DNA from: Mycolicibacter kumamotonensis
GTDB taxonomy: Bacteria; Actinomycetota; Actinomycetes; Mycobacteriales; Mycobacteriaceae
NCBI RefSeq assembly: GCF_002086285.1
Contig: NZ_MVHU01000002.1
Coordinates: forward strand, 219,328 to 283,327
Reading direction: 5' to 3'
Length of the DNA: 64,000 bases
Numbering within the stretch: the stretch's first letter is position 1; every line of letters starts with the position of its first letter. Below the pieces are notes generated by a model, which worked only from the letters and a program-made list of their open reading frames with translations, searched no databases and was not told where the DNA came from. Made by a program: the position numbers and the translations under genes. This document shows positions 40,974 to 50,016 of this stretch, one piece after another.

Positions 40974-41791
40974 TTTCCGCCCCCGTCGGTCCCGGGATCC
41001 GGTGCGGTCATCCCGTGCTCGCGGGCGATCTGCAGGCCCGCCAGGGTCGCCGCGCCGGCGCCGCCCTGGCCGTCGTCGGAGCGTTCGTCGGGGAAGCCGG
41101 CGAGGATTCGTTCGGTCTCGGTGAAGCTGCACAACGGCATCCCGCGGGTGGGGCGCACCTGGTGGCCGTCGCGCAGCCGGTCGACGAGGTCGCGCGCCGA
41201 TTCCGGGGTCTGGTTGTCGAAGAACTCCCAGTTGACCATCACCACCGGCGCGTAGTCGCAGGCGGCGTTGCACTCGATGTGCTGCAGGGTGACCGCGCCG
41301 TCGGCGGTGGTCTGGTCGTTGTCCACCCCGAGGTGTTCCTTGAGGTCCTCGTAGATGGCGTCGCCGCCCATCACCGCACACAGGGTGTTGGTGCAGACGC
41401 CGACCAGGTACTTGCCGGTCGGGTCACGCCGGTACATCGAGTAGAACGACGCGACCCCGGCGACGTCGGCGCCGGTCATGCCGAGCACTTCGGCGATGAA
41501 CGCCAGGCCGGCAGGGGTGATGTAGGAGTCCTGCGCCTGCACCAGGTGCAGCAGCGGAAGGATGGCCGAGCGCGGCTGCGGGTAGCGGGCGATGATCTGC
41601 TTGGCGTCGGCTTCCAGCCGGGCCCGCACCTCCTCGGGGTAGGTGCGCGGCGCGTCGGGATGGTTGAACTGGTTCGGTTCCTCCGGCGGCCGGCCCAGCT
41701 GCAGGAAGACCCGCTTGCCGTCGGTGCCGGCGGTGGGCGGCATCAGTCGGCCCCGGCCCGTCTTTTTGGCCTGACCGTTCGTCTGGCTCAC
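40970..41791 (-). CDS. nuoE: NADH-quinone oxidoreductase subunit E (2Fe-2S)
   Basis: Thioredoxin-like 2Fe-2S subunit of 273 residues. Seen: a Lys/Pro-rich N-terminal extension (to about 35), helical part [20 protein letters not shown], and cluster cysteines in VCTNTLCAV and [12 protein letters not shown] further C-terminal extension of about 60 residues ([26 protein letters not shown]...) exceeds the roughly 165-residue E. coli protein; both extensions are usual in actinobacteria. GTG start 41791 overlaps the nuoD stop. Confidence 0.96.
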   Translation of the reverse strand: MSQTNGQAKKTGRGRLMPPTAGTDGKRVFLQLGRPPEEPNQFNHPDAPRTYPEEVRARLEADAKQIIARYPQPRSAILPLLHLVQAQDSYITPAGLAFIAEVLGMTGADVAGVASFYSMYRRDPTGKYLVGVCTNTLCAVMGGDAIYEDLKEHLGVDNDQTTADGAVTLQHIECNAACDYAPVVMVNWEFFDNQTPESARDLVDRLRDGHQVRPTRGMPLCSFTETERILAGFPDERSDDGQGGAGAATLAGLQIAREHGMTAPDPGTDGGGK

Positions 41792-43101
41792 CGGTCCACC
41801 CCGCCCATGACGGGGTCGATGCTGGCGACCGCGGCGATGACGTCGGCGATCAGTCCGCCTTCGCTCATGGCGGCGACGGCCTGCAGGTTGGTGAACGACG
41901 GGTCCCGGTAGTGCACCCGGTAGGGCCGGGTGCCGCCGTCGCTGACCATGTGCACGCCGAGCTCGCCGCGGGGTGACTCGACCGAGACGAACACCTGCCC
42001 GGGCGGCACCCACAGGTCCTCGGTGACGCGCTTGAAGTGGTGGATCAATCCCTCCATCGAGTGGCCCATGATCCAGCCGATGTGCTCTTTGGAGTTGCCC
42101 TGGCCGTCCGGGCCGACCGTGAGGTCACCCGGCCAGGCGATCTTGCGGTCTTCGATCATGACCGGATCGCCCTGCAACTTGGCCAACTTCTCTAGACATT
42201 GCTCGACGATTTTCAGTGACTCCTTGATCTCCGCGATGCGGATCAGGTAGCGGCCGTAGGCATCACAGCCGTCATCGGTGATCACATCGAATTCGTAGTC
42301 CTGGTAGCCGCAGTAGGGTTCTTCACGACGGACGTCATAAGGCAGGCCGGTGGACCGCAGGACGGGTCCGGTAATGCCCAGCGCCATGCATCCGGTCAGG
42401 TCCAGGTAGCCCACGCCCTTGGTGCGGGCTTTCCAGATGTAGTTCTCGGTGAGCAGATCCTCGATGTCCTTGAGCCGCTTGGGCATCAGTTCGAGAAAGT
42501 CGCGGATCTGGGGGAACACCTCGTCGGGCAGGTCCACTGACACCCCGCCGGGCCGGATGTATTGATGGTTCATCCGCAGGCCGGTGATCGTCTCGAAGAT
42601 GTCGAGTACCAGTTCGCGTTCGCGGAAGCCGAACAGCATCACCGACAGCGCGCCCAGTTCCATGCCGCCGGTGGCCAGCGCGACCAGGTGCGAGGAGATC
42701 CGGTTCAGTTCCATCATCAGCACCCGGATCACGTTGACGCGCTCCGGGATCTCGTCGGTGACGTCGAGCAGCTTCTCCACTCCGAGGCAGTAGGCGACTT
42801 CGTTGAAGAACGGCGACAGGTAGTCCATCCGGGTCACGAACGTGACGCCCTGGGTCCAGTAACGGCTTTCCAGATTCTTCTCGATGCCGGTGTGCAGATA
42901 TCCGATGCCGCAACGGGCTTCGGTCACCGTCTCGCCGTCGAGTTCGAGGATGAGCCGCAGCACTCCGTGTGTCGACGGGTGCTGCGGTCCCATGTTGACG
43001 ACGATGCGTTCACCCGGGTCGGCGGCCTTGGCCGCTTCGATCACCTGGTCCCATTCCTGCCCGCCGACGTTCAGCACGGTGCGGGGCGTCTCGCTGCTCA
43101 T
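41788..43101 (-). CDS. nuoD: NADH-quinone oxidoreductase subunit D
   Basis: 49-kDa-type subunit (437 residues) derived from the hydrogenase large subunit; forms the quinone site with NuoB. Seen: [22 protein letters not shown] with the quinone-head His (about 36-57), [35 protein letters not shown], and the C-terminal [16 protein letters not shown]. The hydrogenase Ni ligands are absent, as expected. Its ATG overlaps the last base of the nuoC stop. Confidence 0.97.
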   Translation of the reverse strand: MSSETPRTVLNVGGQEWDQVIEAAKAADPGERIVVNMGPQHPSTHGVLRLILELDGETVTEARCGIGYLHTGIEKNLESRYWTQGVTFVTRMDYLSPFFNEVAYCLGVEKLLDVTDEIPERVNVIRVLMMELNRISSHLVALATGGMELGALSVMLFGFRERELVLDIFETITGLRMNHQYIRPGGVSVDLPDEVFPQIRDFLELMPKRLKDIEDLLTENYIWKARTKGVGYLDLTGCMALGITGPVLRSTGLPYDVRREEPYCGYQDYEFDVITDDGCDAYGRYLIRIAEIKESLKIVEQCLEKLAKLQGDPVMIEDRKIAWPGDLTVGPDGQGNSKEHIGWIMGHSMEGLIHHFKRVTEDLWVPPGQVFVSVESPRGELGVHMVSDGGTRPYRVHYRDPSFTNLQAVAAMSEGGLIADVIAAVASIDPVMGGVDR

Positions 43102-43802
43102 TACTTGTAGGCCCTCCGCTGGTCCGGCGGCGGTATCTGCGCGCCCTTGTACTCAACCGGGATGCCGCCCAGCGGGTAGTCCTTGCGCTGGGGGTGGCCG
43201 TGCCAGTCGTCGGGCATCTCGATGCGGGTCAGTGACGGATGGCCGTCGAAGACGATCCCGAAGAAGTCGTAGGTCTCCCGTTCGTGCCAGTCGGTGGTGG
43301 GATAGATCTCGTACAGCGAAGGAATGTGCGGATCCGCATCGGGGGCAGCAACTTCCAGCCGCACCCGGCGACTGTGGGTGATGGACCGCAGCGGGTAGAC
43401 CGCGTGCAGCTCACGGTCGGTGTCGGCGGGATAGTGCACGCCGGAGACCCCCAGGCTCAGCTCGAAGCGCAGGGCCGGTTCGTCGCGCAGCAGTTGGGCG
43501 ACCACCGGAAGCTGCGCCCGATGGACATACAGGGTCAGCTCGCCGCGGTAGACCACCACTTTCTCTATGGCGTCGGCGAATTCGACACCGTCGCGCTGCA
43601 ACGCCTCGGTCAGTGTGTCCACGAGTTCGTCGAAGTATCCGCCGTAGGGCCGCGGGGTCTCACCGGGCAGCGCGGCCTCGGTGACCAGCCGCCCGTACCC
43701 GGATGTGTCGCCGGGGCCGGCGGCGCCGAACAGTCCCCGGCGGACCTTGATCACGTCGCCGGTGTCGCCCCGGTCGTCGCCGTCGACAGTGCCCTGGCTC
43801 AC
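43101..43802 (-). CDS. nuoC: NADH-quinone oxidoreductase subunit C
   Basis: 30-kDa-type peripheral subunit of 233 residues. Seen: an N-terminal extension of about 70 residues not needed for the fold ([32 protein letters not shown]), then the family signature [41 protein letters not shown], interrupted only by normal spacing. Separate from nuoD, unlike the fused NuoCD of E. coli. GTG start 43802 overlaps the nuoB stop. Confidence 0.96.
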   Translation of the reverse strand: MSQGTVDGDDRGDTGDVIKVRRGLFGAAGPGDTSGYGRLVTEAALPGETPRPYGGYFDELVDTLTEALQRDGVEFADAIEKVVVYRGELTLYVHRAQLPVVAQLLRDEPALRFELSLGVSGVHYPADTDRELHAVYPLRSITHSRRVRLEVAAPDADPHIPSLYEIYPTTDWHERETYDFFGIVFDGHPSLTRIEMPDDWHGHPQRKDYPLGGIPVEYKGAQIPPPDQRRAYK

Positions 43803-44353
43803 CGCAGCAACCCCCTCATCTGCCAGGTGGACGGGGCCGACAGGGCCGCCTCTTCGGTCGCGGCGATCACCTGCTCCCGGTTGGCGCCCAACGGCATGTC
43901 GCGAATCTTCTCGTGCAGCTTGAGAATTGCGTACATCAGCATCTCCGGCCGGGGCGGGCAACCGGGTAGATAAATGTCGACCGGGACGACATGGTCTACC
44001 CCCTGCACGATGGCGTAGTTGTTGAACATCCCGCCCGACGACGCGCACACCCCCATCGCCAGCACCCACTTGGGCTCTACCATCTGGTCGTAGATCTGCC
44101 GCAGGACCGGCGCCATCTTCTGGCTGACCCGGCCGGCCACGATCATCAGGTCGGCCTGCCGCGGCGAGGCCCGGAACACCTCCATGCCGAAGCGGGACAG
44201 GTCGTAGTCGGGGGCCATCGTCGACATCATCTCGATCGCGCAACAGGCCAGACCGAAGGTCGCCGGCCACAGCGACCCTTTGCGGAAGTAGCCGGCCAGG
44301 TCTTCCACGGTGGACAGCAGGAGACCGCTCGGCAGCTGCTCTTCTAATCCCAT
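43799..44353 (-). CDS. nuoB: NADH-quinone oxidoreductase subunit B (cluster N2)
   Basis: Subunit of 184 residues holding cluster N2, the last electron carrier before quinone. Seen: [10 protein letters not shown] with the unusual tandem cysteines, [18 protein letters not shown] and [15 protein letters not shown], giving the four ligands. Start ATG 44353 is 20 bases after the nuoA stop, the only gap between peripheral-arm genes. Normal length. Confidence 0.97.
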   Translation of the reverse strand: MGLEEQLPSGLLLSTVEDLAGYFRKGSLWPATFGLACCAIEMMSTMAPDYDLSRFGMEVFRASPRQADLMIVAGRVSQKMAPVLRQIYDQMVEPKWVLAMGVCASSGGMFNNYAIVQGVDHVVPVDIYLPGCPPRPEMLMYAILKLHEKIRDMPLGANREQVIAATEEAALSAPSTWQMRGLLR

Positions 44354-44373
44354 TTATGCCCGCCTACTCCGGA

Positions 44374-44751
44374 TCAATCCCAATTCAGTCCGCCGCGTCG
44401 CCAGACATAGGCGTACGCGACGAAGACGACGGCGGCGAACAGCACCATTTCGATGAGGGCGAACACCCCGAGCCCGTCGAAGGCGACCGCCCAGGGGTAG
44501 AGAAAAACGATCTCGATGTCGAAGACGATGAACAGCATCGCTGTCAGGTAGTACTTCACCGGGAAACGCTGCCCGGGCGGGGCGTGCGGCCCGCTGACCG
44601 GCTGGTCGGTGGGTTCGATCCCGCACTCGTAGGCTTCCAGCTTCGACCGGTTATAGCGCGAGGGGCCGACCAGCGACGCCATGACCACGGAGAATACGGC
44701 GAAACCGGCGGCGAGCGCGGCGAGCCCCAAGATCGGCATGTACAGGTTCAT
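44374..44751 (-). CDS. nuoA: NADH-quinone oxidoreductase subunit A
   Basis: First gene of the operon; a three-helix membrane subunit of 125 residues. Seen: helix 1 at about 5-28, the loop KLEAYECGIEPTDQP with the family Tyr-Glu-Cys-Gly motif, PVKYYLTAMLFIVFDIEIVFLYPWAVAF with the conserved Asp-Glu pair in helix 2, and a third helix. Start ATG 44751; an earlier start would be without motif support. The upstream region holds a Crp-type palindrome and the 57-bp repeat array. Confidence 0.96.
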   Translation of the reverse strand: MNLYMPILGLAALAAGFAVFSVVMASLVGPSRYNRSKLEAYECGIEPTDQPVSGPHAPPGQRFPVKYYLTAMLFIVFDIEIVFLYPWAVAFDGLGVFALIEMVLFAAVVFVAYAYVWRRGGLNWD

Positions 44752-44851
44752 ACGCGGTGACGTAGTTCCCTTCCGGGCGTCGATGTGAGTTCACGCACAG
44801 CCTAACGTGCGGCAACCGGGTGGTCGGGAAGAATCCGAAATTGCCGTTAAC

Positions 44852-44867
44852 TGTGACGGGAGTCACC
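44852..44867. promoter_or_regulatory. Crp-like site upstream of nuoA
   Basis: TGTGA-cgggag-TCACC matches TGTGA-N6-TCACA, the consensus of the mycobacterial cAMP receptor protein (Rv3676), at all but the last base. It sits about 100 bases before the nuoA start codon and reads equally on either strand. Between 44752 and 44924 nothing else stands out apart from A/T-richer bases around the site. Confidence 0.5.
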
Positions 44868-44924
44868 TATCGCAGCGGTCAACGGCCACAGCGTAATTCG
44901 CTTCTGAGGGCGCCCTAACCCGGC

Positions 44925-45343
44925 GGGTCAGCGAGGCTCGACGGAGGAGAGCCGATGCTGGGGCCGTCGTATGGGCCGAGTGGGTCAGCGAGGCTCGACG
45001 GAGGAGAGCCGATGCTGGGGCCGTCGTATGGGCCGAGTGGGTCGGCGAGGCTCGACGGAGGAGAGCCGATGCTGGGGCCGTCGTATGGGCCGAGTGGGTC
45101 GGCGAGGCTCGACGGAGGAGAGCCGATGCTGGGGCCGTCGTATGGGCCGAGTGGGTCGGCGAGGCTCGACGGAGGAGAGCCGATGCTGGGGCCGTCGTAT
45201 GGGCCGAGTGGGTCGGCGAGGCTCGACGGAGGAGAGCCGATGCTGGGGCCGTCGTATGGGCCGAGTGGGTCGGCGAGGCTCGACGGAGGAGAGCCGATGC
45301 TGGGGCCGTCGTATGGGCCGAGTGGGTCGGCGGGGCTCGACGG
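44925..45343. repeat. 57-bp tandem repeat array (VNTR, about 7.4 copies)
   Basis: Six exact-length 57-base units start at 44955, 45012, 45069, 45126, 45183 and 45240. A seventh is partial (45297-45343) and a 30-base partial copy precedes (44925-44954). Units are nearly identical: the leading partial copy and the first full unit have gggtcagcg where later ones have gggtcggcg, and the last diverges (ggggctcgacggcgcg). Being a multiple of three with no stops, the array is open in several frames. On the plus strand each unit begins with an ATG seven bases after ggagga and encodes MLGPSYGPSGSARLDGGEP. No independent evidence of translation; minus-strand genes flank it. The size suits a mycobacterial interspersed/VNTR-type locus. 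Confidence 0.95.
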
Positions 45344-45370
45344 CGCGAAGGTGAAGTTGGGGTCGCCGCG

Positions 45371-45784
45371 CTAGCTGGGGGTCGGTGTGCGCAGCAGACC
45401 CAGCACCGTGCGGCTCAGGGCCATGGGGTCCACCGGGTGTGCCAGCGCAGCGTCGGCGTGTGACCATTTCGCCAGCCAGACGTCGTCGGCGCGGCCGGTC
45501 AGAACGACGATCGGCGGGCAGGGTGTGATCTCGTCCTTGAGCTGTTTGCACACACCCATGCCGCCGGCCGGGGTGGCCTCCCCGTCCAGGATGGCCAGGT
45601 CGATTCCGCCGGCATCCATCTTCCGGATCACCACCGGTTCCGTCGCGACCTCGACATAACTCAGCTCCGGCAGATCCGGGTGCAGGCGCGTGCCGAGGGC
45701 GGTGATGACCCGGGAGCGGGTCGCGGCGTCGTCACTGTAGACCAGGATCCGCAGCGCTTCTGAGGAGGACGAGGAGTCAGACAC
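45371..45784 (-). CDS. Atypical stand-alone response-regulator receiver (Rv3143-like)
   Basis: Single receiver domain of 137 residues without an output domain, similar in position and size to Rv3143. Seen: ILVYSDDAATRS supplies the acidic pair, the presumed phospho-acceptor Asp is in LAILDGEATPAGG, and VVLTGRADD carries the switch Thr. The invariant Lys before Pro in the fifth strand is replaced: the sequence reads ALAHPVDP with His. This weakens confidence in normal phosphorylation. GTG start 45784; the stop is 28 bases from the repeat array. Same strand as nuo, so possible readthrough into the nuo leader. Confidence 0.82.
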   Translation of the reverse strand: MSDSSSSSEALRILVYSDDAATRSRVITALGTRLHPDLPELSYVEVATEPVVIRKMDAGGIDLAILDGEATPAGGMGVCKQLKDEITPCPPIVVLTGRADDVWLAKWSHADAALAHPVDPMALSRTVLGLLRTPTPS

Positions 45785-45870
45785 GGTGCAGATGCTACTG
45801 CCCGCGTGGCGTCGGTAGAGCGGGTTTGGCCGACCGCCGTCGAAGTGACTGTCGCGCAGTGACTCTAACG

Positions 45871-47235
45871 TCAGCGGTCGTAGCCGGGGTGGTCGATCGC
45901 CAGCCGGTGGCGCACCAGCGTGTACAGGCAGGCGGTGAGCGCATCGGGCCGGTCGTCGAACTCACCGGCACGGATGGCGGTGGCCAGTGCGGCTTCGTCG
46001 GCGAAACCCAGTCCGGTCAGCGCTTGGGTCTCGGCGCTGCCCGCGGGGTCGCACAACTCCCGTTCGACGATGCGCAGCGCGTTGGCGGCCACCCGGGCGT
46101 GGAAGTTGACCTGGCCCTCGGTGGCGGCCCGGATATCGGTGTCGAGGAACTCGGCGACCGCGGCGATGAGCTCGGCCGCGGTGGGGCGCCGGCCGGTCAC
46201 AGCCGGCCCCGATGGCCCGGCCCCTTCGCCCGTCGCTGCGCTGCGAGTGTCCTCGTCGGGGGCGCGAGCCAGCAGTCGCAGCAGGTCCCATTCGGTTTCG
46301 GAGACCCGCCGGCCGATGGTCGCCAGCTCCACCGAGCGCGTCTGCCCGCTCAGGTGCCGCTCGGCCTGGTAGCGGCAGATGATTCCCCACCGCAGCGTGC
46401 CCAGCAGCAGCCACCAGTCGAATCGCCGGCGGTCGACCGCCGTGCCGGCGGCCTGCTCGTAGGCGGTCAGGAACGCCTCGATCGGTCCCAGCCCGCCGGC
46501 GCCGCGCTCGATCGGCGCGCCGAACCGCCAGGCCCGGAGGCAGAACCAGGCCAAGTCCTCACAGCCGTCGCCGAGATGTACCAGCTCCCAGTCCAGCACG
46601 GCCGCCAGCTCGGCGCCGTCGACGATCAGGTTGCCCATCCGGAAGTCACCGTGCACCAGCTGAGGCGGGGCCGGCGGCGGGCGATGGGAGTCCAGCCACC
46701 GAAACGCCCACTCGAAGGGGGCCGTGGTGTCGTTCATCGCGTCCAGCTGATTGCGGCAGGCGGTGAGCTGGTCTTCCGCGCTGAGGGCGATGCCCGCCGG
46801 GTCGGCGCGGTGAATGGCCGCCAGCGCCTGCGCACACTGGTGCAACAGGGCTTGGCGTCCGGCGTCGTCGAGCTGACGTTCAATGCGTCGAACCACCGTC
46901 TCGCCGGGAATAGCGTCGCAAATCAAAAACGGATTTCCCAGTGCCGCAGGCGAATTGTCAGCGATCAGTACCGTCGGCACCGGGGCGCCGGCTTTGCGCG
47001 CGGCCCGTTGCGCATGGGCTTCCAGCTCCATGCTGGCGTGGATCTCATCGGGTGGTCCGGTGCGCAGGATCAACGCCCGCCGCTGCGGGGATTCCCCGGA
47101 CTGCACCACCGCATCGAATGCCCACGTGGCCCGGCTGGCGCCGCCGGTCAGCGCTCGCAGGCCCTCGACGACGACCGGACCCAACGCCGGCGCCAGTACC
47201 CCGGGCAGCCGCTCGGCCAGCCGATCGGCAGTCAT
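45871..47235 (-). CDS. Phosphotransferase-fold protein with C-terminal DUF6285-like domain
   Basis: Protein of 454 residues. Seen: APH/ACAD10-type kinase fold (1 to about 330) with LTGGASRATWAFD (N-lobe), PQLVHGDFRMGNLIVDG (about 190-206, catalytic Asp), AVLDWELVHLGDGCEDLAWFCLRAW (metal-binding Asp). This is followed by a low-complexity linker (about 330-345) and a C-terminal helical domain of about 110 residues (RPTAAELIAAVAEFLDTDI...) matching the DUF6285 type in appearance. Such proteins commonly sit next to acyl-CoA dehydrogenases, as here: its ATG overlaps the dehydrogenase stop by 4 bases. Last gene of the catabolic cluster. Confidence 0.82.
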   Translation of the reverse strand: MTADRLAERLPGVLAPALGPVVVEGLRALTGGASRATWAFDAVVQSGESPQRRALILRTGPPDEIHASMELEAHAQRAARKAGAPVPTVLIADNSPAALGNPFLICDAIPGETVVRRIERQLDDAGRQALLHQCAQALAAIHRADPAGIALSAEDQLTACRNQLDAMNDTTAPFEWAFRWLDSHRPPPAPPQLVHGDFRMGNLIVDGAELAAVLDWELVHLGDGCEDLAWFCLRAWRFGAPIERGAGGLGPIEAFLTAYEQAAGTAVDRRRFDWWLLLGTLRWGIICRYQAERHLSGQTRSVELATIGRRVSETEWDLLRLLARAPDEDTRSAATGEGAGPSGPAVTGRRPTAAELIAAVAEFLDTDIRAATEGQVNFHARVAANALRIVERELCDPAGSAETQALTGLGFADEAALATAIRAGEFDDRPDALTACLYTLVRHRLAIDHPGYDR

Positions 47236-48473
47236 CGCCGACGGTCGAATCCGAACAGGCGCTGCGCGACCCGGCGGATCTGGATCTCCTCGGCGCCCTC
47301 GGTGATGCGGTAGCGGCGGTGATGGCGGTAGATGTGCTCGAAGGGCTCGTGGCGGGTGTAGCCGATCCCGCCGAAGGTCTGGATGGCCCGGTCCGCGGCG
47401 TCGCAGACCAGCCGGTTGGCGCGATAGTTGGCCATCGACACCTTGTCGGAGACCTCCAGGTGGTGGTCACGGTCCAGATGCCAGGCCGCGTAATACACCA
47501 GCAGGCGCACCATCTGGGCCTCGGTGGCCAGCTCGGCCAACGGCCACTGCACGGCCTGATTCACCGACAACGGCTTGCCGAAGACCACACGTTGCGTGGC
47601 GTACTCGGCGGCCCGGTCGATGCAGTACTGGGCGGCACCTAGGCTGGAGGCCGCCTGGCGGATCCGGTTCTCGTGCAGGAACGTCTGGGCCACCTCCAGG
47701 CCACGATCCACCTCGCCGAGTATCGCGTCGTCGGGCACCCGGACGTCGTTGAGCTCCACCTCGCCGTGGTCGGTGGGCATGTTGAACGTCCACCAGTAGA
47801 ACGGCACGCGGAAACCCGGTGTGTCGGTGGGCACCAGGAACGCGGTGATGCCACGCGCCGAGCCGGGGTCCCCGGACGTGCGTGCGAAGACCAGGTCATG
47901 GGTGGCGCGATGCACGCCGGTGTTGAACCGCTTGGCGCCATTGATCACCCAGCCGGCACCTTCGCGCTCGGCGCGGGTCTCCATCCAGGTCGCATCCGAG
48001 CCGTGCGCGGGTTCGGTCAGGCCGAATGCCATCGACCGCTCACCGGTGATGAGGGCCTGCGACCACTCCCGGCGCTGCTCGTCGGTGCCGAACCGCTCCA
48101 TCATGATCACCTGCGGAAAGTTCCCGACGATCGACGACTCGTCCTGCAGGTCGTTGTGCAGGCCGAGTCCCTTGTGCGCCAGATGCTCCCGGATCACCGC
48201 CATGTCGACGTTGGTTCCGTCGCGGCCGCCCACCGACGACGGCAGCCCGTAGCGCAGCCATCCGGCGGCGTCGGCCCGGCGGCGCATCTCGGCGAGCAGC
48301 TCCTCCCAGTCCCGGTTCGGGATACCGCCGTTCTCCACGTCGGTGCGGGCGAACTCGCGGCGATGGTCGAAGTACTGCATGTTCTCGGCCTGCAGCGGGG
48401 CGATCTCGCGCTCGATGAAATCGTCCATCTCGGCCAGCAATGCGGGAAGATGTTCGGGCAGTGTGAAGTCCAT
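47232..48473 (-). CDS. Acyl-CoA dehydrogenase
   Basis: FAD flavoenzyme of 413 residues oxidising an acyl-CoA. Seen: ACAD_N helical domain, FGLTEPAHGSDATWMETRAE (flavin-contact strand, about 150-170), INGAKRFNTGVHRATHDLVFARTS, RVVFGKPLSVNQAVQWPLAE, and DRAIQTFGGIGYTRHEPFEHIYRHHRRYRITEGAEEIQ near the end, where the EG position is that of the usual catalytic base. ACAD10/11-like appearance, matching the neighbouring APH-fold gene. ATG start 48473. Follows the TetR gene by 20 bases. Confidence 0.9.
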   Translation of the reverse strand: MDFTLPEHLPALLAEMDDFIEREIAPLQAENMQYFDHRREFARTDVENGGIPNRDWEELLAEMRRRADAAGWLRYGLPSSVGGRDGTNVDMAVIREHLAHKGLGLHNDLQDESSIVGNFPQVIMMERFGTDEQRREWSQALITGERSMAFGLTEPAHGSDATWMETRAEREGAGWVINGAKRFNTGVHRATHDLVFARTSGDPGSARGITAFLVPTDTPGFRVPFYWWTFNMPTDHGEVELNDVRVPDDAILGEVDRGLEVAQTFLHENRIRQAASSLGAAQYCIDRAAEYATQRVVFGKPLSVNQAVQWPLAELATEAQMVRLLVYYAAWHLDRDHHLEVSDKVSMANYRANRLVCDAADRAIQTFGGIGYTRHEPFEHIYRHHRRYRITEGAEEIQIRRVAQRLFGFDRRR

Positions 48474-48493
48474 GGCATGTCCTTTGTCGGTGG

Positions 48494-49108
48494 TCAGCAG
48501 CCGTACAGGGTCTTCCTCCAGATGGTCGACAGCGTAGCGATGGCGTCGCTGTCGCTGATTCGCCAGCCCGGTCCGGACGGACCGACGAAGACGACGGTGA
48601 AGTTCTCGAACAGCAGCGCGATCGCCGCCGCGATGTGGTCGGGGTCGAGATCGAGGCCGTGGCCCTGCTGCTGCGCGCGCCGAACCGAGGCGGCGACGAC
48701 CTCCATACCGAATCGGCGGAATTCGTTTTGCAGCGCGGCGAATCGCTGCTCGGTGGCCGCGAGTTGAGCGACGGCGATCATGACGCCGATGTTCTGCTTG
48801 AACATGCTCCAGTAGGCGCTGACCGCCGAGGTGAAGAACTCGGTGTCCTGCGCGGAGTCCGGCAGTCCCATTTTCAGCCCGGAAGGCTCCACCACGTCGG
48901 TCAGAAATGACTCCGCCAGGGTGGCGAGCAGATCTTCTTTGTCGTGGAAATACCGGTAGAGCACCGCCGGGGACTTGCCGGCCGCGGATGTGATGTCGGC
49001 CAGCGTGGTCCCGTGAAAACCGCGTTCTGCGAACAGTTTCCGAGCGGCCTGCTCGATCGCCTGGCGTGTTTGGCGGCCTTTCGAGCTGAGCTCCCGCTGG
49101 CTGGACAT
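48494..49108 (-). CDS. TetR-family regulator of the catabolic cluster
   Basis: Protein of 204 residues. Seen: a polar N-terminus (SSQRELSSKGRQTRQAIEQAARKLFAERGFHGTTLADITSAAGKSPAVLYRYFHDKEDLL, cut by no gap) forming the HTH at about 34-60. A helical ligand domain follows that ends in TLSTIWRKTLYGC. It is embedded between the lyase and acyl-CoA dehydrogenase genes of the same transcript, 8 bases after the lyase stop. The palindrome in front of the first gene of the cluster (53532-53555) is the natural candidate for its operator; that is inference. Confidence 0.85.
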   Translation of the reverse strand: MSSQRELSSKGRQTRQAIEQAARKLFAERGFHGTTLADITSAAGKSPAVLYRYFHDKEDLLATLAESFLTDVVEPSGLKMGLPDSAQDTEFFTSAVSAYWSMFKQNIGVMIAVAQLAATEQRFAALQNEFRRFGMEVVAASVRRAQQQGHGLDLDPDHIAAAIALLFENFTVVFVGPSGPGWRISDSDAIATLSTIWRKTLYGC

Positions 49109-49116
49109 GGTGGCGT

Positions 49117-50016
49117 TCAGTCTCGCTTCCGGTCACCGGCGGCCAGCAGCGCGCTGGGCAATGGGTGTCCGACGACCGAACTGGCCACGCCGGCCGCGGC
49201 GATGGCGGCCTGCAAATCGATGCCGGTGTCGATGCCGCAGTCGCCCAGCAGGTAGACGAGATCCTCGGTGGCGATGTTGCCGGTGGCGCCGGGCGCGAAC
49301 GGGCAGCCCCCCAAGCCCCCGGCGGAGGCGTCCAGGCGCGTCACACCGCAGCTGACCGCGGTATAGGCGCAGGCCAGCCCGGCGCCGCGGGTGTTGTGGA
49401 AGTGCGCCCCCAGTGCCATCTCACCGATGATCGGGCGCACGGCCGCGATCAGATCGGTGACGCGCGCCGGCGTGGTGGTGCCGATGGTGTCGGCGATGGA
49501 CAGGCGGTCGACTCCGAACGCGCGCGCCGATGCGGCGATCTCGGTGACGCGCGCGGGCGGTGTCGGTCCGTCGAACGGGCAGTCCCAGGCGGTGGCGATG
49601 ATGACTTCGGCGGTCCCTCCGGCGTCGTGGGCGATGCCGGCGATGTCGGGGATCGCGGCGACGGCCTCTGCGGTCGGCCGGCCGACATTGGCCGAGCTGA
49701 ACGAATCCGAGGCGCACACCACATACTCGATCGAGGTCAGGCCCGCGGCCACCGCCCGGGCGGCGCCACCGGGGCTGGCGACCAGCGCGGAGAACTCCAG
49801 GTCGGGGTAGCGCCACAGCTCGGCGGCGAGTTCGGCGGCATCGGCCAGGGCGGGGACCTTGGTGGGGGAGACGAACGAGGTCACCTCGACCTCGCGTACC
49901 CCGGTGGCGGCGATCGCGTCCAGCAGTTCGAGTTTGGCGCGCAACGGGATCGGCTGCTCGATCTGCAGCCCGTCGCGCATGGCCACCTCGCGGATCGAGA
50001 CCTGGCTGGGAATCAC
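49117..50016 (-). CDS. Hydroxymethylglutaryl-CoA-lyase-like protein
   Basis: DRE-TIM family lyase of 299 residues. Seen: IREVAMRDGLQIE (metal-binding Asp and substrate Arg, about 8-20), EVTSFVSPTKVPALADA, DRLSIADTIGTTTPARV, HFHNTRGAGLACA with metal-ligand histidines, and GLGGCPFAPGATGNIATEDLVYLL with the catalytic Cys loop. Matches HMG-CoA lyase rather than isopropylmalate synthase. The true substrate may be another 3-hydroxy-3-methyl acyl-CoA. It shares an ATGA overlap with the CoA-transferase gene upstream. Confidence 0.9.
   Translation of the reverse strand: MIPSQVSIREVAMRDGLQIEQPIPLRAKLELLDAIAATGVREVEVTSFVSPTKVPALADAAELAAELWRYPDLEFSALVASPGGAARAVAAGLTSIEYVVCASDSFSSANVGRPTAEAVAAIPDIAGIAHDAGGTAEVIIATAWDCPFDGPTPPARVTEIAASARAFGVDRLSIADTIGTTTPARVTDLIAAVRPIIGEMALGAHFHNTRGAGLACAYTAVSCGVTRLDASAGGLGGCPFAPGATGNIATEDLVYLLGDCGIDTGIDLQAAIAAAGVASSVVGHPLPSALLAAGDRKRD

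Noticed and set aside
44925..45343. CRISPR array
   Set aside because: Repeats are contiguous with no unique spacers, and no cas genes are present.
44955..45374. 139-codon plus-strand frame through the repeat array as a protein gene
   Set aside because: Its openness follows from a stop-free 57-bp unit; two other frames are equally open. No domain or independent support for expression, so it is recorded as part of the repeat only.
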